Positions 30,568 through 40,551 of a DNA stretch of 64,000 nucleotides are shown in pieces. The notes beneath the pieces were generated by a model. That model did no database searches. It was not told the DNA's origin and saw only the letters and a list, made by a program, of their open reading frames with translations. Both the position numbers and the translations under genes were made by a program. Origin of the DNA: Colias croceus (Eukaryota; Arthropoda; Insecta; Lepidoptera; Pieridae); assembly GCF_905220415.1 (NCBI RefSeq), contig NC_059554.1, positions 8,891,001-8,955,000 of the forward strand, read 5' to 3'. Each line of letters opens with the position of its first letter. The first letter of the stretch is position 1.

Positions 30568-31776
30568 GTTGGTAGTATTCAAATCAATGATAAAGAAGTA
30601 GCAGAAATAGAGGAAGAAGATAGCAACTTTAAACAAAGGTACCGAAAAAATTGTGAAGAAATAGTAGAAGCTCCTTCTGTGAAGTCCTGGACTGTAAAGG
30701 ATCCTAAAGCTTTTACACTCCCGCCTAAAATAAGCTGCACAAACAAGACTTCACTTGACAACACAGCTTGGTCGTCTGGAGTAAAAATACTGGAGTGCAA
30801 AGTAGTTAAGCCAATCGAAAACCAAAAGAGTATGGAGGAACGAGTGTGTTTTGAAGAATTGGTTTTAAAAACAATAGCTCGCAATGATCCGCCAAAAAAA
30901 TCGAGGAAACGCATTAATGGTGCTGAAATATTAACTTCTAAAGATGTAATGAGTCGTATTCGGAGAGAGAAAGAAGAAGCGAAAATGAAAAAAGCACAAA
31001 AAAACTTAAACATAATAAACAATCCAAATAATCCCAAAAAGATCCTACGAAAACCAAAGAAAACCAAAAAAAAAATCATAAAAAGGACAAGACGTGAAAT
31101 ATCGGATAGTGAGAGCGTGTGCTCGTATACTTCAAACAGCTCTATAGAATTAGAAGACATTGATTCCTGGCGTCAAAATATTTTGGAAGAAGAACAATCT
31201 GCAGACGAAAGTTTTGGCACATTGACTATAACAGATACTAATAACCAAAATGGAATAGGTAATCGAAAAGAGCAAAATTTATTCGAGAAAGAAATAAATA
31301 ACCGAGCAGAAAAAGAGAATATTTCAAATAAGGAAAACGTAAATGAAAAAAACAAAACCGGTAATATTGCAACTATTAAAAAGGAAAAAAAACAAGAGAA
31401 AAATGTAAAAAAAATAAAACCGAAAAGAATTTTAGATAAACGAATACTCATAGATTCTGAACCATCAACATCTATCACACAATATCCATCTAATCTTTAC
31501 CCAAAAGTGGGTGAATTTGTTTTAGCGAAATTCCAAACTTCTAAGGGGAAAAAGTCTTACAGATATGTATGCCTGGTCGAGAGTATAAATGAGGAAAAAA
31601 TCGTTGTTCAAGGATTTAAGTCACAGAAAAGTAAGAGAGAGTACAAAATAATCGAAAACGACATTTCTATAATTGATGAAAGTGACATAATAACTTGCCT
31701 CGCAAACCCTACCCAAAATAATTCACAAGAAGTGGTAACTTTTCCTAATGATGTTGATGTTGTTGAGTACAAGTAA
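30568..31776 (+). CDS. Intact ORF: Lys/Glu-rich protein like the C-terminal region of insect Tigger-type transposases
   Basis: The ORF is open from 30409, but its first about 53 codons are hAT tail sequence; the likely native part starts after 30567 and gives about 402 residues without a stop. It contains FEELVLKTIARNDPP followed by KKSRKRINGAEILTSKDVM, which parallels FEELLLQKV and KVAPGAEVITHSDEVM in the neighbouring relic. A highly charged Lys/Glu/Asn-rich middle follows, then a C-terminal module starting YPKVGEFVLAKFQTSKGKK and ending near ITCLANPTQ, as in the tail of these transposase-like proteins. No DDE core is present. It may be a surviving part of the 4.8-kb element or of a second related copy. 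Whether it is expressed is unknown, and the only in-frame ATG before the module may come from the hAT tail. Confidence 0.5.
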   Translation, partial: VGSIQINDKEVAEIEEEDSNFKQRYRKNCEEIVEAPSVKSWTVKDPKAFTLPPKISCTNKTSLDNTAWSSGVKILECKVVKPIENQKSMEERVCFEELVLKTIARNDPPKKSRKRINGAEILTSKDVMSRIRREKEEAKMKKAQKNLNIINNPNNPKKILRKPKKTKKKIIKRTRREISDSESVCSYTSNSSIELEDIDSWRQNILEEEQSADESFGTLTITDTNNQNGIGNRKEQNLFEKEINNRAEKENISNKENVNEKNKTGNIATIKKEKKQEKNVKKIKPKRILDKRILIDSEPSTSITQYPSNLYPKVGEFVLAKFQTSKGKKSYRYVCLVESINEEKIVVQGFKSQKSKREYKIIENDISIIDESDIITCLANPTQNNSQEVVTFPNDVDVVEYK

Positions 31777-31867
31777 ACTGAAACAATTCAAGACTGTACA
31801 AATCTGTGTACCCCTTCAAAGCGTGTCAGCGTGACTTTGTGATAAGAAGTGGTATAATATTGTACGA

Positions 31868-31912
31868 AGGTATGGAACCCTTCACGCGCGAGTCCGACTC
31901 GCACTTGTTTAT
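31868..31912 (-). repeat. Fragment of the 'GTGCGAGTCGG ... GGGTTCCGTA' repeat
   Basis: Reverse complement reads 'aagtgcgagtcggactcgcg' then 'cgtgaagggttccatacc', matching the left end of the element at 49199-49775. Confidence 0.65.
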
Positions 31913-33132
31913 TGTTTCATCACAAGTAGTTACGTATACTTAATAAACTAAAATGTTACTTAATTTTCTAGGAACAAGAAATTCTTATGTTATGTGTGAT
32001 TTTTTACTTTGATCTTTCATATTAAAACACTGTGCCATATATCCTGCTTTTATTTTATTTTCCTCGTATCAAACATTCAATAAAATTCGTTATCGACTAA
32101 ATTTAAAGTAAATTCAAAACACTAACTATTAACGAAATAGTTGCAATTGCCCCTGAAGTGAGGAAATATTTATTTCACTCCGAACTGGGCTTAGATACGT
32201 GAACGTAAGTTTCAAATTCGCCTATGTTATCACATTGCGTTGAAAAACTCGGTTTTATAATAATTTTTAGACCTACAGATACAATGCGAATTGTCATTAG
32301 TTGCATTTGCCCCTTGTCGGGGGTAAATGCAACTTTTTCTATCACTAGTAGAAAATCGTTTCATTATTTCGATTCCTTAAGAACTTTCTTTTTAGAACTA
32401 GGTTCTATGTATTATTAATGAAATTGTTAATCGTGTAGATAAATCAAATTAAGAAAATTTACAGTAAAAATTAAACTGTGCAAAATCAAAGTTGGAACCT
32501 TCTAGTTACATTTGCCCCGGGGCACCTTATTGACAATATTTTTTCATAGTCATCCAAATTTTAATCACCTCATTGTATAAAACTTGCCAAAAATATAATA
32601 GAAATGGAAAAAAAACCTAATGTATTAAATTTTTAATGAAGTATGCCGATCTTCGCCGAGTTGACCTCATAGACAAAAAGGAGATTTTTTATATCAAATA
32701 TTATTGCCAAATAGTTAAAATTCGCATATGTGGTATTGCCGTTTACAAATAAATACTTTAATATTTAATTTGGTAAATTTGTTGTACCAATTCGTGATAT
32801 AATATTTATTTTTAAATAGTTGCCTTGCAACATTTATCATTCAAACAAATATTGAAATTTTAGATATAACCTTCATGATTAATGGTCTTATGTAGACTTT
32901 ACAGCATATGCAAATAAACACAATTGAAACATGTTTATAATGTTAAACATCTTTTGAGTTTGACTATGTTCTATATGAATTTTATGTTGATACCAGAAAC
33001 AAATTTAGTTAATTCCTATATATGCAGGCTGAATAAATATATATTAATATTTCTTGACCTTGGATTAGCTCAAAATACACAATACAATTGATAAATAGTA
33101 CAGAAAATTATTCAACATATTACAATTTACAA

Positions 33133-33839
33133 GGTTCTACCACAGTATTACCAAATTTCCTACAGTATGGCGACGAATGTACTTGTGCAGAGAAACGGAG
33201 GGGAACTGGCGGGGGGTCGGGCGACGCGGGCCGCTTAATGCAATCACGCTGAGTTTGCATTAACTATCGCGAAAGGACGACGCAGTCGTATTTTTTGTGT
33301 TATAATTTTATTATACATAGGTACTTACATATTCTATTATGTCGCGCAAAAACTGTTCCGTTTACGGATGTAAATCTACATTGAAATCCCAGAAGAAAAC
33401 AATATTTCAGAAAGATTGTATTAATTGTATCTGTTGAATTAAAATCAAAGCTATGTATATTATGTTGTCCTCATTATTTTCTAATCAGATTGTACATCCC
33501 AATGCGAATGCATTACTTAGTTAAATGGTATAATATACAATTAAGAACATCCAAAAATAAAGTGTCCACGTAAATAATATTTAGCAGTGCAATATCTGTA
33601 ATTATATATTTATGAACAAATAATTACATCAGATTTAATAATCGCAATTATTTTGAATGTACATATGAATAAATGATTTCATCATAATATTAATAATCAC
33701 AATTGTTTTATTTCCCATTTGTTGCAACCCTAGCGTATTTTCGTGTGGCAGCGTAAGTACCTACGCTGGCGGCGGCATCGCGCGACATCAAAGGCGTTTC
33801 ATTACTGTAGGAAATAATATTGTAATACTGTGGTTCTAC
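33133..33839. mobile_element. P-like non-autonomous element with THAP-type peptide
   Basis: Inverted termini CACAGTATTAC...TTTCCTACAGTA and TACTGTAGGAAAT...GTAATACTGTG are bounded by a direct repeat GGTTCTAC (33133-33140 and 33832-33839; 7 or 8 bp depending on the exact end). Inside, 33339-33437 on the plus strand encodes a 32-residue peptide opening MSRKNCSVYGCKS, the Cys-rich start of a THAP zinc finger as in P-element transposases. No transposase core remains. It lies 94 bp beyond the NUDT14 stop. Confidence 0.75.
33707..33712 (-). terminator. Candidate poly(A) signal of NUDT14, inside the P-like element
   Basis: AATAAA on the minus strand, 222 nt after the NUDT14 stop. It is the first canonical signal downstream of the gene. 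Confidence 0.45.
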
Positions 33840-33933
33840 TATAATCTGATAATTTAACAACTCAGGTTACATTATACTCAAACATATCACCAAATAACCA
33901 TTCTCTACGTATAAGATAACTCCATAAATGTAT

Positions 33934-36900
33934 TTACTTAGCGAAATTCGGTGCTTTATAATGCAAGAACCACATAAGTGCGAACAAGCAGCTCGGTGGG
34001 CTGGATATCGGCCCGGGAGACGTCACCATTTCTTCTATTTCCGGTATTGTCTTCTCAATCACTTCTATTATTTCGTCGTCTACTCCGCCACCTGAATTGA
34101 GATAAATAAATTTATTTGTCCATTTTATGTATTACAATTAATGTATAAAAGTGGGTCCCAAACTAAGTGAAACATTTGTGTCTTGGGACCATGAGTTGCG
34201 CTTCTTGTTATACATAAAAAATGAAAATGTTATAATTTAAAAATAAAATAAAACCTCAATATTTCGAGACTGTACTTATTCTATTAATATTTTAAATGTG
34301 AAAGTTGATGAGGACGACTGGCTGTATGTTATCACTTCTTTCAATTAAAACAGAATATAATAAAATCCCTATGCAGACATATATAAGAATAGTTTGGATA
34401 AGCTGATATTTTATTATAAATTTTATGAAGTGGAAACAAAATAGACTCAGGTTATTATCCTTGGGAGTCCATCGCTAATCGCTAGGGTTAACTGGGTTAA
34501 TCTGCCACCCATTATAGTTGATGGTGCAATAATCCCATATAGTGATTCGGTAAAAAATCTGGGTCTGGTTTTTGATCACACCCTATCGTGGAAATATCAC
34601 ATTAAAGAAGTGAGCAAAAGAATGTACGCAGCAGCTGGATCGCTGAGACGATTGAGAAATTTTCTTCCTTTACCTACAAAAATCCTATTAGCTCAGTCCC
34701 TCCTTCTCCCTATACTAGACTATGCCGATGTAAGCTATGTCAACTTAACAATGGAACAGTTAAATATTCTCGAACGCCTGCAGAACTTCTGCATACGCTT
34801 TATATTTGGGCTCCGTAAATATGATCACGTTTCGGAGTTCCGAAGTAAGCTCAAATGGTTGCCGATTCGTTTGCGGAGGGATGCACATGCTCTTCAACTA
34901 CTATATCGAATTTTATTCGATCCTAAAACACCAACGTACCTCAAGGAAAGATTTGAGTTTAGAGGCCATTGTAGCGAGGTTCGTTCAACTGAAAGGTTGA
35001 GGATAATAATGCCTCCACATTGCACTAATTTTTATGATGAATCTTTCACTGTGCACGCTACTAAACTATGGAATTCCCTGCCAGATTCTATTAAAAATGC
35101 TCAATCCTTAAAAAGTTTTAAAACTATGATTAAAGCTCATTTCCTTAGTCATAGCCAAACATAATATTTACTTATATTATATACTTATTATTAATTATTA
35201 TATATTATGTCATATTATGGTATTTTGTATTTCTCTTTCCCTTTCACTATTTATTATCAATAACAATATAAATATGTATGTGTATGTTTTCCCTACTATT
35301 ATTATTAATTATTGCACTACCCATTTATTTTATTTTATACATTTTCCTCTACTGTACCAAAGGTTGTCTGGAAGAAATCGCTCTAAAGCGATAAGACCGC
35401 CATTTGTACTTAGTTTAAGCTATATTTAAGTGTCTGTATTTCTTTTTTATTCTCTTTAAGTGCAATAAAGAATTAATAAATAAATAAATAAAATTTGCAT
35501 ATACATAACAATTTATTTTCAGTTTGAATTATGTATAAATTTAGTCTGAGAGAAATTTATTCAAATACAAACTAAAAATTTACCAAAGAAAATCTCAGTA
35601 AAGTCATACAACTTTTTAATTTATAATATTTTTATTCAAAATATGTCGAATAGATTACCTTGCTCTGTCTTCATGTCATCAGTAACTTCACAATAGAAGA
35701 ATGTTTGTAAGGAACCTTGAACTCCTACACCAGATCTATAAATAAAATAATTACCTATATTAAAAAAAATAATTAAAACAGAATGGCCGTTTTTTTTCTA
35801 TTCTTAAAAAAATATAAGTGTTGCTACAAATTTATACATAACCAGGTTTCCGCCCGCGGCTTCGCCCGCGGAGTCAAAGAAAAACCCGCATAGTTCCCGT
35901 TTCTGTGGGATTTCCGGGATTGCGTCATTTTCCCGGGATAAAAAGTAGCCTATGTCTTTTCTCGGGTATCAAATTATCTCCATACCAAATTTCATGAAAA
36001 TTGGTCCAGTAGTTTAGGCGTGATTGAGTAACAGACAGAGATACAGAGTTAGGTACTTTCGCATTTAAAATATTAGTATGGATTACCATAAAATAAAAAT
36101 ACTTGACCTTGCTATTAAAACAATTAAAACATAAACAGTTAAAATATGTAATAAACTTCAGATAACACTATCTTGTGAAAACCACTATTTTGTCACATTA
36201 TGTATGTGTGTTGATTGTGCGATAACAGTGATTGTATTGTGTTGCATAACAATGATTTTTTATTGCCTCTTATAATTTTTTTGTCAACTCATATTAACCG
36301 GAATATTATCCTCTTCTCTCAGATGTCTTTTTGTGACATATTTTTTATATTGCAGAGCTGAATAGTTTTTAGTTGTCAATTACATTTAAAGTTTTAAATA
36401 AAATGCTACTTATAACTTAATTTTAAAATAATATAACAAAGTCTAGTTACATTTATAACTTAGATGTTAATCTTCTATCTATTTCATTACAACAAACAAT
36501 GCTTGAATGTCTAACAATGCTTACACAAGAAAGAGCCAACAGCCTCCCAATAAAGATTGATCAATATAAAATATATATTTTTTTTTATTGACAGAACAGT
36601 TTTTGGTAATAAACTTACTGGTATAAAATTAAATCCTTCCATTGAAAGGGTTATTTTTTAAGAACTCACCTATAAGAGATAATTTTGTGTAATTTATCTA
36701 AAGGCACATCATAACCACACTCCTCTAGCACCTCCTCCTTAGCAATCTGTTCAACTGGCTTATTCTTGTCTATGATTCCTGCGCACATCTCCAGAGCAAT
36801 GCCCAAGGATGCTGGATACTTTTTGGTGTCTATTACTTTTGATTTCCGATCATCTGGGTGAATGCTATTGTAATATATTGCTGAAAAAGTAATGAGAGTG

Positions 36901-37320
36901 GGTTTATTTGAAACTTACACACTTGATCATTTTAACAGGATTTTTCTTTGTTCCTTATGATATATCCTCATAATCTACTTGAATTGATTATGAAATTCAT
37001 TAATTATTTTTATCCCAGTCCTGTCCAGAGGAACGGCATCAAGACTTTTTGAAATACATTATACATTAAATACCTAATTCTAATTTAAAAATTGTTCTCT
37101 AGTGAAACATAGCCTTCAATTGAATGTTACCTGGTCGGAACTGCTTAACGAAGATCATAACTTTCCTAGTTATGTTAAAAACTACGATAGCAACGCTATC
37201 GTGAACCTCAAGCAGGTCCCAATTTTTTTCCTTCCCATTTTGTGTGTAATTTAACCTAAATGGTTTTACGTATATAGATTCCGGCAGCGGAGAAATGTAC
37301 ACGTCCTTGACATCTTCCAT
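33934..37320 (-). CDS. NUDT14: UDP-sugar pyrophosphatase, Nudix hydrolase 14
   Basis: Complete gene. Exons in coding order: 37320-37131, 36880-36670, 35735-35659, 34091-33934; 636 nt, 211 residues (human 222). Known role: cytosolic hydrolysis of UDP-glucose and ADP-ribose to sugar phosphate and nucleotide monophosphate. Seen: N-terminal KPFRLNYTQNGKEKNWDLLE and HDSVAIVVFN strand, KQFRPA across exon 1/2, and a Nudix box at residues 98-120 (Gly98, Glu113, Glu116, Glu117, Gly119) with Glu112 where the general signature has Arg and human NUDT14 has Lys. GVGVQGSLQTFFYCEV follows, corresponding to the SGVGLTGSRQTMFYTEV-like segment of the family. Intron 3 holds a LINE fragment and intron 2 a SINE-like repeat. 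It is divergent from HTATSF1 (747 bp between starts). Confidence 0.93.
34475..35495 (+). mobile_element. 5'-truncated LINE: RT C-terminus and 3' tail, in NUDT14 intron 3
   Basis: Open from about 34500 through the stop at 35164. It encodes the post-polymerase region of a jockey/CR1-type ORF2 (KNLGLVFDHTLSWKYHI, a YVNLTMEQL block, HATKLWNSLPDSI). The 3' UTR contains 'ggaagaaatcgctctaaagc' and ends with 'gtgcaataaagaattaataa' plus repeated AATA. The polymerase motifs lie in the missing 5' part. Antisense to NUDT14. Confidence 0.85.
35841..36083 (+). repeat. SINE-like repeat (family A) in NUDT14 intron 2
   Basis: TTTCCGCCCGCGGCTTCGCC ... AACAGACAGAGATACAGAG ... TATTAGTATGGAT. One of the most complete copies in the window. 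Confidence 0.82.
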
Positions 37321-38066
37321 TGTTGATAACTAACCTGCTTAGAACATTTAATTAGGTATTAGATGGTAATGATAACGTCGGCTCATAAATTTTTGGTAAA
37401 TATTAAATGAAATCAAAAATGACTTATAAATTTATTAAATACAGCTTGGAACTACCTGTATAATTTATGTAATGAACTTTATATTTATCAAATTTTCATA
37501 TAATTAAAATATGTATTGCTTTGTAAGGCGACTGGCGAATGTATATATAAAAGTACTCTGTGGGCGAATGTTACAAATTGTTGAGATTTGAGAATGAATT
37601 TGTTGAGTTTTCACTTTGATTTTCATGTCAAAAAATCAGTCACTGTCAAAGTCAAACGCAATCACCATAGATTAAACACTTATACACAGATACGCACTCA
37701 CTAGACAACTGACGTTTTAATTATTAAATTATTATCGGGATGGAAAAATTACAAACTTTAAAAAGACATATTTCTATTGATTTCTTGCATTTGTAAATGT
37801 ATAATATAAAGTGTAATTTTTAATTCAAGCGCCCTTTTTACATACCTAATATTAAAGATACACGTCAATGTGACAATTTTTTATGAAGTGACGGCAGACG
37901 CCAATCACAATGTTCATATTTGTCAATTTTACTCAAGGTCAAGTAAATATGAAATGAAGCTGTTTCTTGAGGAAATATTTTAATATTATTTTGTTAGAAT
38001 TATTAAAGAATTATGACTATCATGAGCTTATTTATTAAACTTTTGTAATCATTGTTCTAAATAATT
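37321..38066. promoter_or_regulatory. Shared divergent upstream region of NUDT14 and HTATSF1
   Basis: 746 bp between the two start codons of oppositely oriented genes, so promoters of both must lie here unless upstream exons exist. A/T-rich; no TATA box or known factor site can be named with confidence. Confidence 0.45.
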
Positions 38067-39644
38067 ATGGCAAAACATGAAAAAAGTCAAAAAACAGGAT
38101 TTGTTATTAAGCTTACCTCCGAAACAGTACAGAAATTGTCCGAAGAAGAACAAAAGGCAAAATTCGAGTCTGCATCCACGAATACCAGCAAGTCCAGTGA
38201 GTCGGAATCCACAAAAACGAAAAATAAAGATGAACTTATGGTCGATAACTCGCTGTCAACAAAAGAGGTTATAAAAGATAATGATGATAAAAATAACCAA
38301 AAAGAATACAGTAATAACACAAGCAAGTCACCAAGCAAAGTGCCTGACCAGGAAACTAAAGAAGCCAGTAAAGACAATGAGTCTTGGGGTGACTATGCTC
38401 CATATGTAACATATGAAGGCGAAGAAGCCATTTATACAGATCCTTCTACACAAAATAAATACACCTGGAACAAAACAACAAACTCTTGGGACCCGCAGTC
38501 AGGGAGCGAAGTTCCAGGTCGGGTCTATAGTTACGAAAATGATTTACATGTTTACACTGATCCAGATGGATCAAAGTCTTTCTGGGATGAAGACAAGAAA
38601 GCCTGGTTACCAAAAGTAGATGATGACTTCTTAGCATTTTATCAAATGTCATATGGTTTCATTGATAATACTAAAAAGGAGGATGCTGTAGATAAAAAGA
38701 AACCTGAAAAGAAACAAGATGCAGCTGCAACTGCACAAAAGAGGAAAAATGAACCACAGTGGTTTGAACCATCTGAAGACAAGAACACAAAAGTTTATGT
38801 ATCAAATTTACCTCTAGACATGACTGAAGAAGAATTTGTTGACCACATGCAGAAGTGTGGGCTCGTTGAACGAGACCCGAGCACACAGAAAATGAAAGTC
38901 AAACTCTATATGGATAAAGAACATAATTGCTTCAAAGGGGATGCTCTATGTACATATATTAAAGTTGAATCAGTTGATTTAGCACTAAAATTACTTGATG
39001 GCAGTGATTTTAAAGGAAACAAGATTAAAGTGGAAAAAGCACATTTTCAATTGAAAGGTGAGTATAATCCAGCTTTAAAACCGAAAAAGAAGAAAAAGAA
39101 AGAACTCGAAAAGATAAAGAAAATGCAGCAAAAGCTGTTTGATTGGCGACCAGAAAAGTTTATTGGTGAGAGATCAAAACATGAGAGGGTTGTTATTGTT
39201 AAGAACTTGTTCCATCCAACAGATTTTGATAAGGAAGTTCAATTGATATTGGATTATCAACAAGATCTCAGGGAGGAGTGTGGGAAATGCGGTGATGTCA
39301 GGAAAGTAGTGATCTTTGATCGGCATCCTGAAGGTGTGGCACAGATCACCATGAAAGAACCAGAGCAAGCAGATGCTGTTATCCAATTGATCAATGGAAG
39401 ATGGTTTGGCAAGAGGCAGATAACTGCTGAAATATGGGATGGTAGAACAAAATACAGGATTGCTGAAACTGATGCAGATATCAGTAAGAGAATAGATAAG
39501 TGGGATAAATTCCTGGAAGATCATGAGGGTAAGGAGAAGAAAGAAAACTCTGAGGAAACAAAAGTTGAAGATGTGGAAATGAAAGAAAAGAGTAATACAA
39601 GTCCTGAACAGGAAACAAAAGTACAAGAAAGTATTGTAAAGTAA
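38067..39644 (+). CDS. HTATSF1: HIV Tat-specific factor 1 homologue (TAT-SF1/Cus2 family), intronless
   Basis: Single-exon ORF of 525 residues. Order: a Ser/Lys-rich acidic start; two short aromatic repeats at about 105-185 (YVTYEGEEAIYTDPSTQNKY with WNKTTNSWDP, then VYTDPDGSKSFWDEDKKAW); RRM1 from about 239 (TKVYVSNLPLDMTEEEF) to 330; a Lys-rich linker; and a UHM-type RRM2 at about 373-470 containing NGRWFGKRQITAEIWDG. The Arg-Trp-Phe is the R-x-F motif by which UHMs bind tryptophan-containing ligands of SF3B1. The C-terminus is acidic. Known role: U2 snRNP-associated nuclear factor linked to splicing and elongation; Drosophila barricade belongs to this family. Lack of introns in an intron-rich region suggests an old retrocopy or intron loss, but the frame is clean. 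Confidence 0.95.
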   Translation: MAKHEKSQKTGFVIKLTSETVQKLSEEEQKAKFESASTNTSKSSESESTKTKNKDELMVDNSLSTKEVIKDNDDKNNQKEYSNNTSKSPSKVPDQETKEASKDNESWGDYAPYVTYEGEEAIYTDPSTQNKYTWNKTTNSWDPQSGSEVPGRVYSYENDLHVYTDPDGSKSFWDEDKKAWLPKVDDDFLAFYQMSYGFIDNTKKEDAVDKKKPEKKQDAAATAQKRKNEPQWFEPSEDKNTKVYVSNLPLDMTEEEFVDHMQKCGLVERDPSTQKMKVKLYMDKEHNCFKGDALCTYIKVESVDLALKLLDGSDFKGNKIKVEKAHFQLKGEYNPALKPKKKKKKELEKIKKMQQKLFDWRPEKFIGERSKHERVVIVKNLFHPTDFDKEVQLILDYQQDLREECGKCGDVRKVVIFDRHPEGVAQITMKEPEQADAVIQLINGRWFGKRQITAEIWDGRTKYRIAETDADISKRIDKWDKFLEDHEGKEKKENSEETKVEDVEMKEKSNTSPEQETKVQESIVK

Positions 39645-39661
39645 TCTTGTGTTATGTTAAG

Positions 39662-39667
39662 AATAAA
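39662..39667 (+). terminator. Poly(A) signal of HTATSF1
   Basis: AATAAA 18 nt after the stop, suggesting a very short 3' UTR. Confidence 0.7.
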
Positions 39668-39669
39668 AG

Positions 39670-40551
39670 TTTTAAGCACTAAAGAGCTGTTGCAATTTCA
39701 TTGACTTTTTCTACCTATTCATTTTTGCTTTTTAATTTGATTTATAAGAGGTGAACATGTAGAATTTGTCTTATAAAGCTAAAATTATAACTTGTTATTT
39801 TAATTCCAATATAATAACACAAAATATTAACCTTTATTTCTACTTTCGAGAGCTATTTTCGCGTCCGGTTTCGCCTGACCCTGGGTAGTAGGCAATTGCT
39901 TTTTTCTATTTATATATATATTTTTTTTTATTAATATTTAATGGCCTGGTTACGAGACCTTTAAGCCAATTTCTATTTATATTTTTCAAAATTTTTATCC
40001 TAAATCGAAACGGAGACAAATCTGATAATTTAAAATTAATAAGAGGTTTTTATCTAAGAACAAAACCAACTTCTTACAAATTTAATATTAAAAGCTTTGA
40101 TTAAAATTATTCCCAGATAAGATTACTGCTTCCATGTCAGTTTTAAATGTGGTTTTAAGTTAAAATTTTATAAAAACTACAAAACTTCTATCCTAATCTT
40201 ATAGGTAACAAATTCCTCGGATTCCATGGCAATAAAAAATCGTAAGATTTAGAACCATAAACAATGAGCCGTCATCCGATCGGGCCGTCATGTCGATTGT
40301 CGTCTGACATCTGACTTTTATGTTAAACAAGAAATATCTAATCTGATTCCACTGTCTGATTCCAATCATAATAATTAAAACATACAATAACTGGTTTAAA
40401 AATCTTATGCTCGATGAGCCAATTGGGACATGTGTTTATAAGCTATGGAAGTTTTGCATAGGCAGTCAGATTCGCGTGCGGGTTGAGGTGTCAACTGATC
40501 ATAATCGAGCTTACCAGGCGGTCTCGATGAATAATAACAGGATATGATAAC
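39670..40551. other. Intergenic region between HTATSF1 and WDR20
   Basis: About 880 bp, A/T-rich, no ORF of note and no recognised repeat. It should contain the WDR20 promoter. Confidence 0.4.

Larger units (their letters stand above)
27886..32666 (+). mobile_element. About 4.8-kb TIR-bounded element of pogo/Tigger type, broken
   Basis: The 18-bp terminal repeat AGGTCAACTCGGCGAAGA at 27886-27903 is found inverted at 32649-32666, followed inward by related 'ccgatcttcgccg' motifs (another at about 28315). Between the ends are a decayed pogo-like transposase, a hAT remnant and an intact ORF. Subterminal TTGCATTTGCCCC-type repeats lie near 32145, 32305 and 32505. The exact target-site duplication could not be read. 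That all these parts belong to one element is an inference from the matching ends. Confidence 0.65.

Noticed and set aside
30579..31160. Minus-strand 193-codon hydrophobic ORF
   Set aside because: Antisense of a Lys/Glu-rich coding stretch, which always yields Phe/Leu/Ser-rich shadows.
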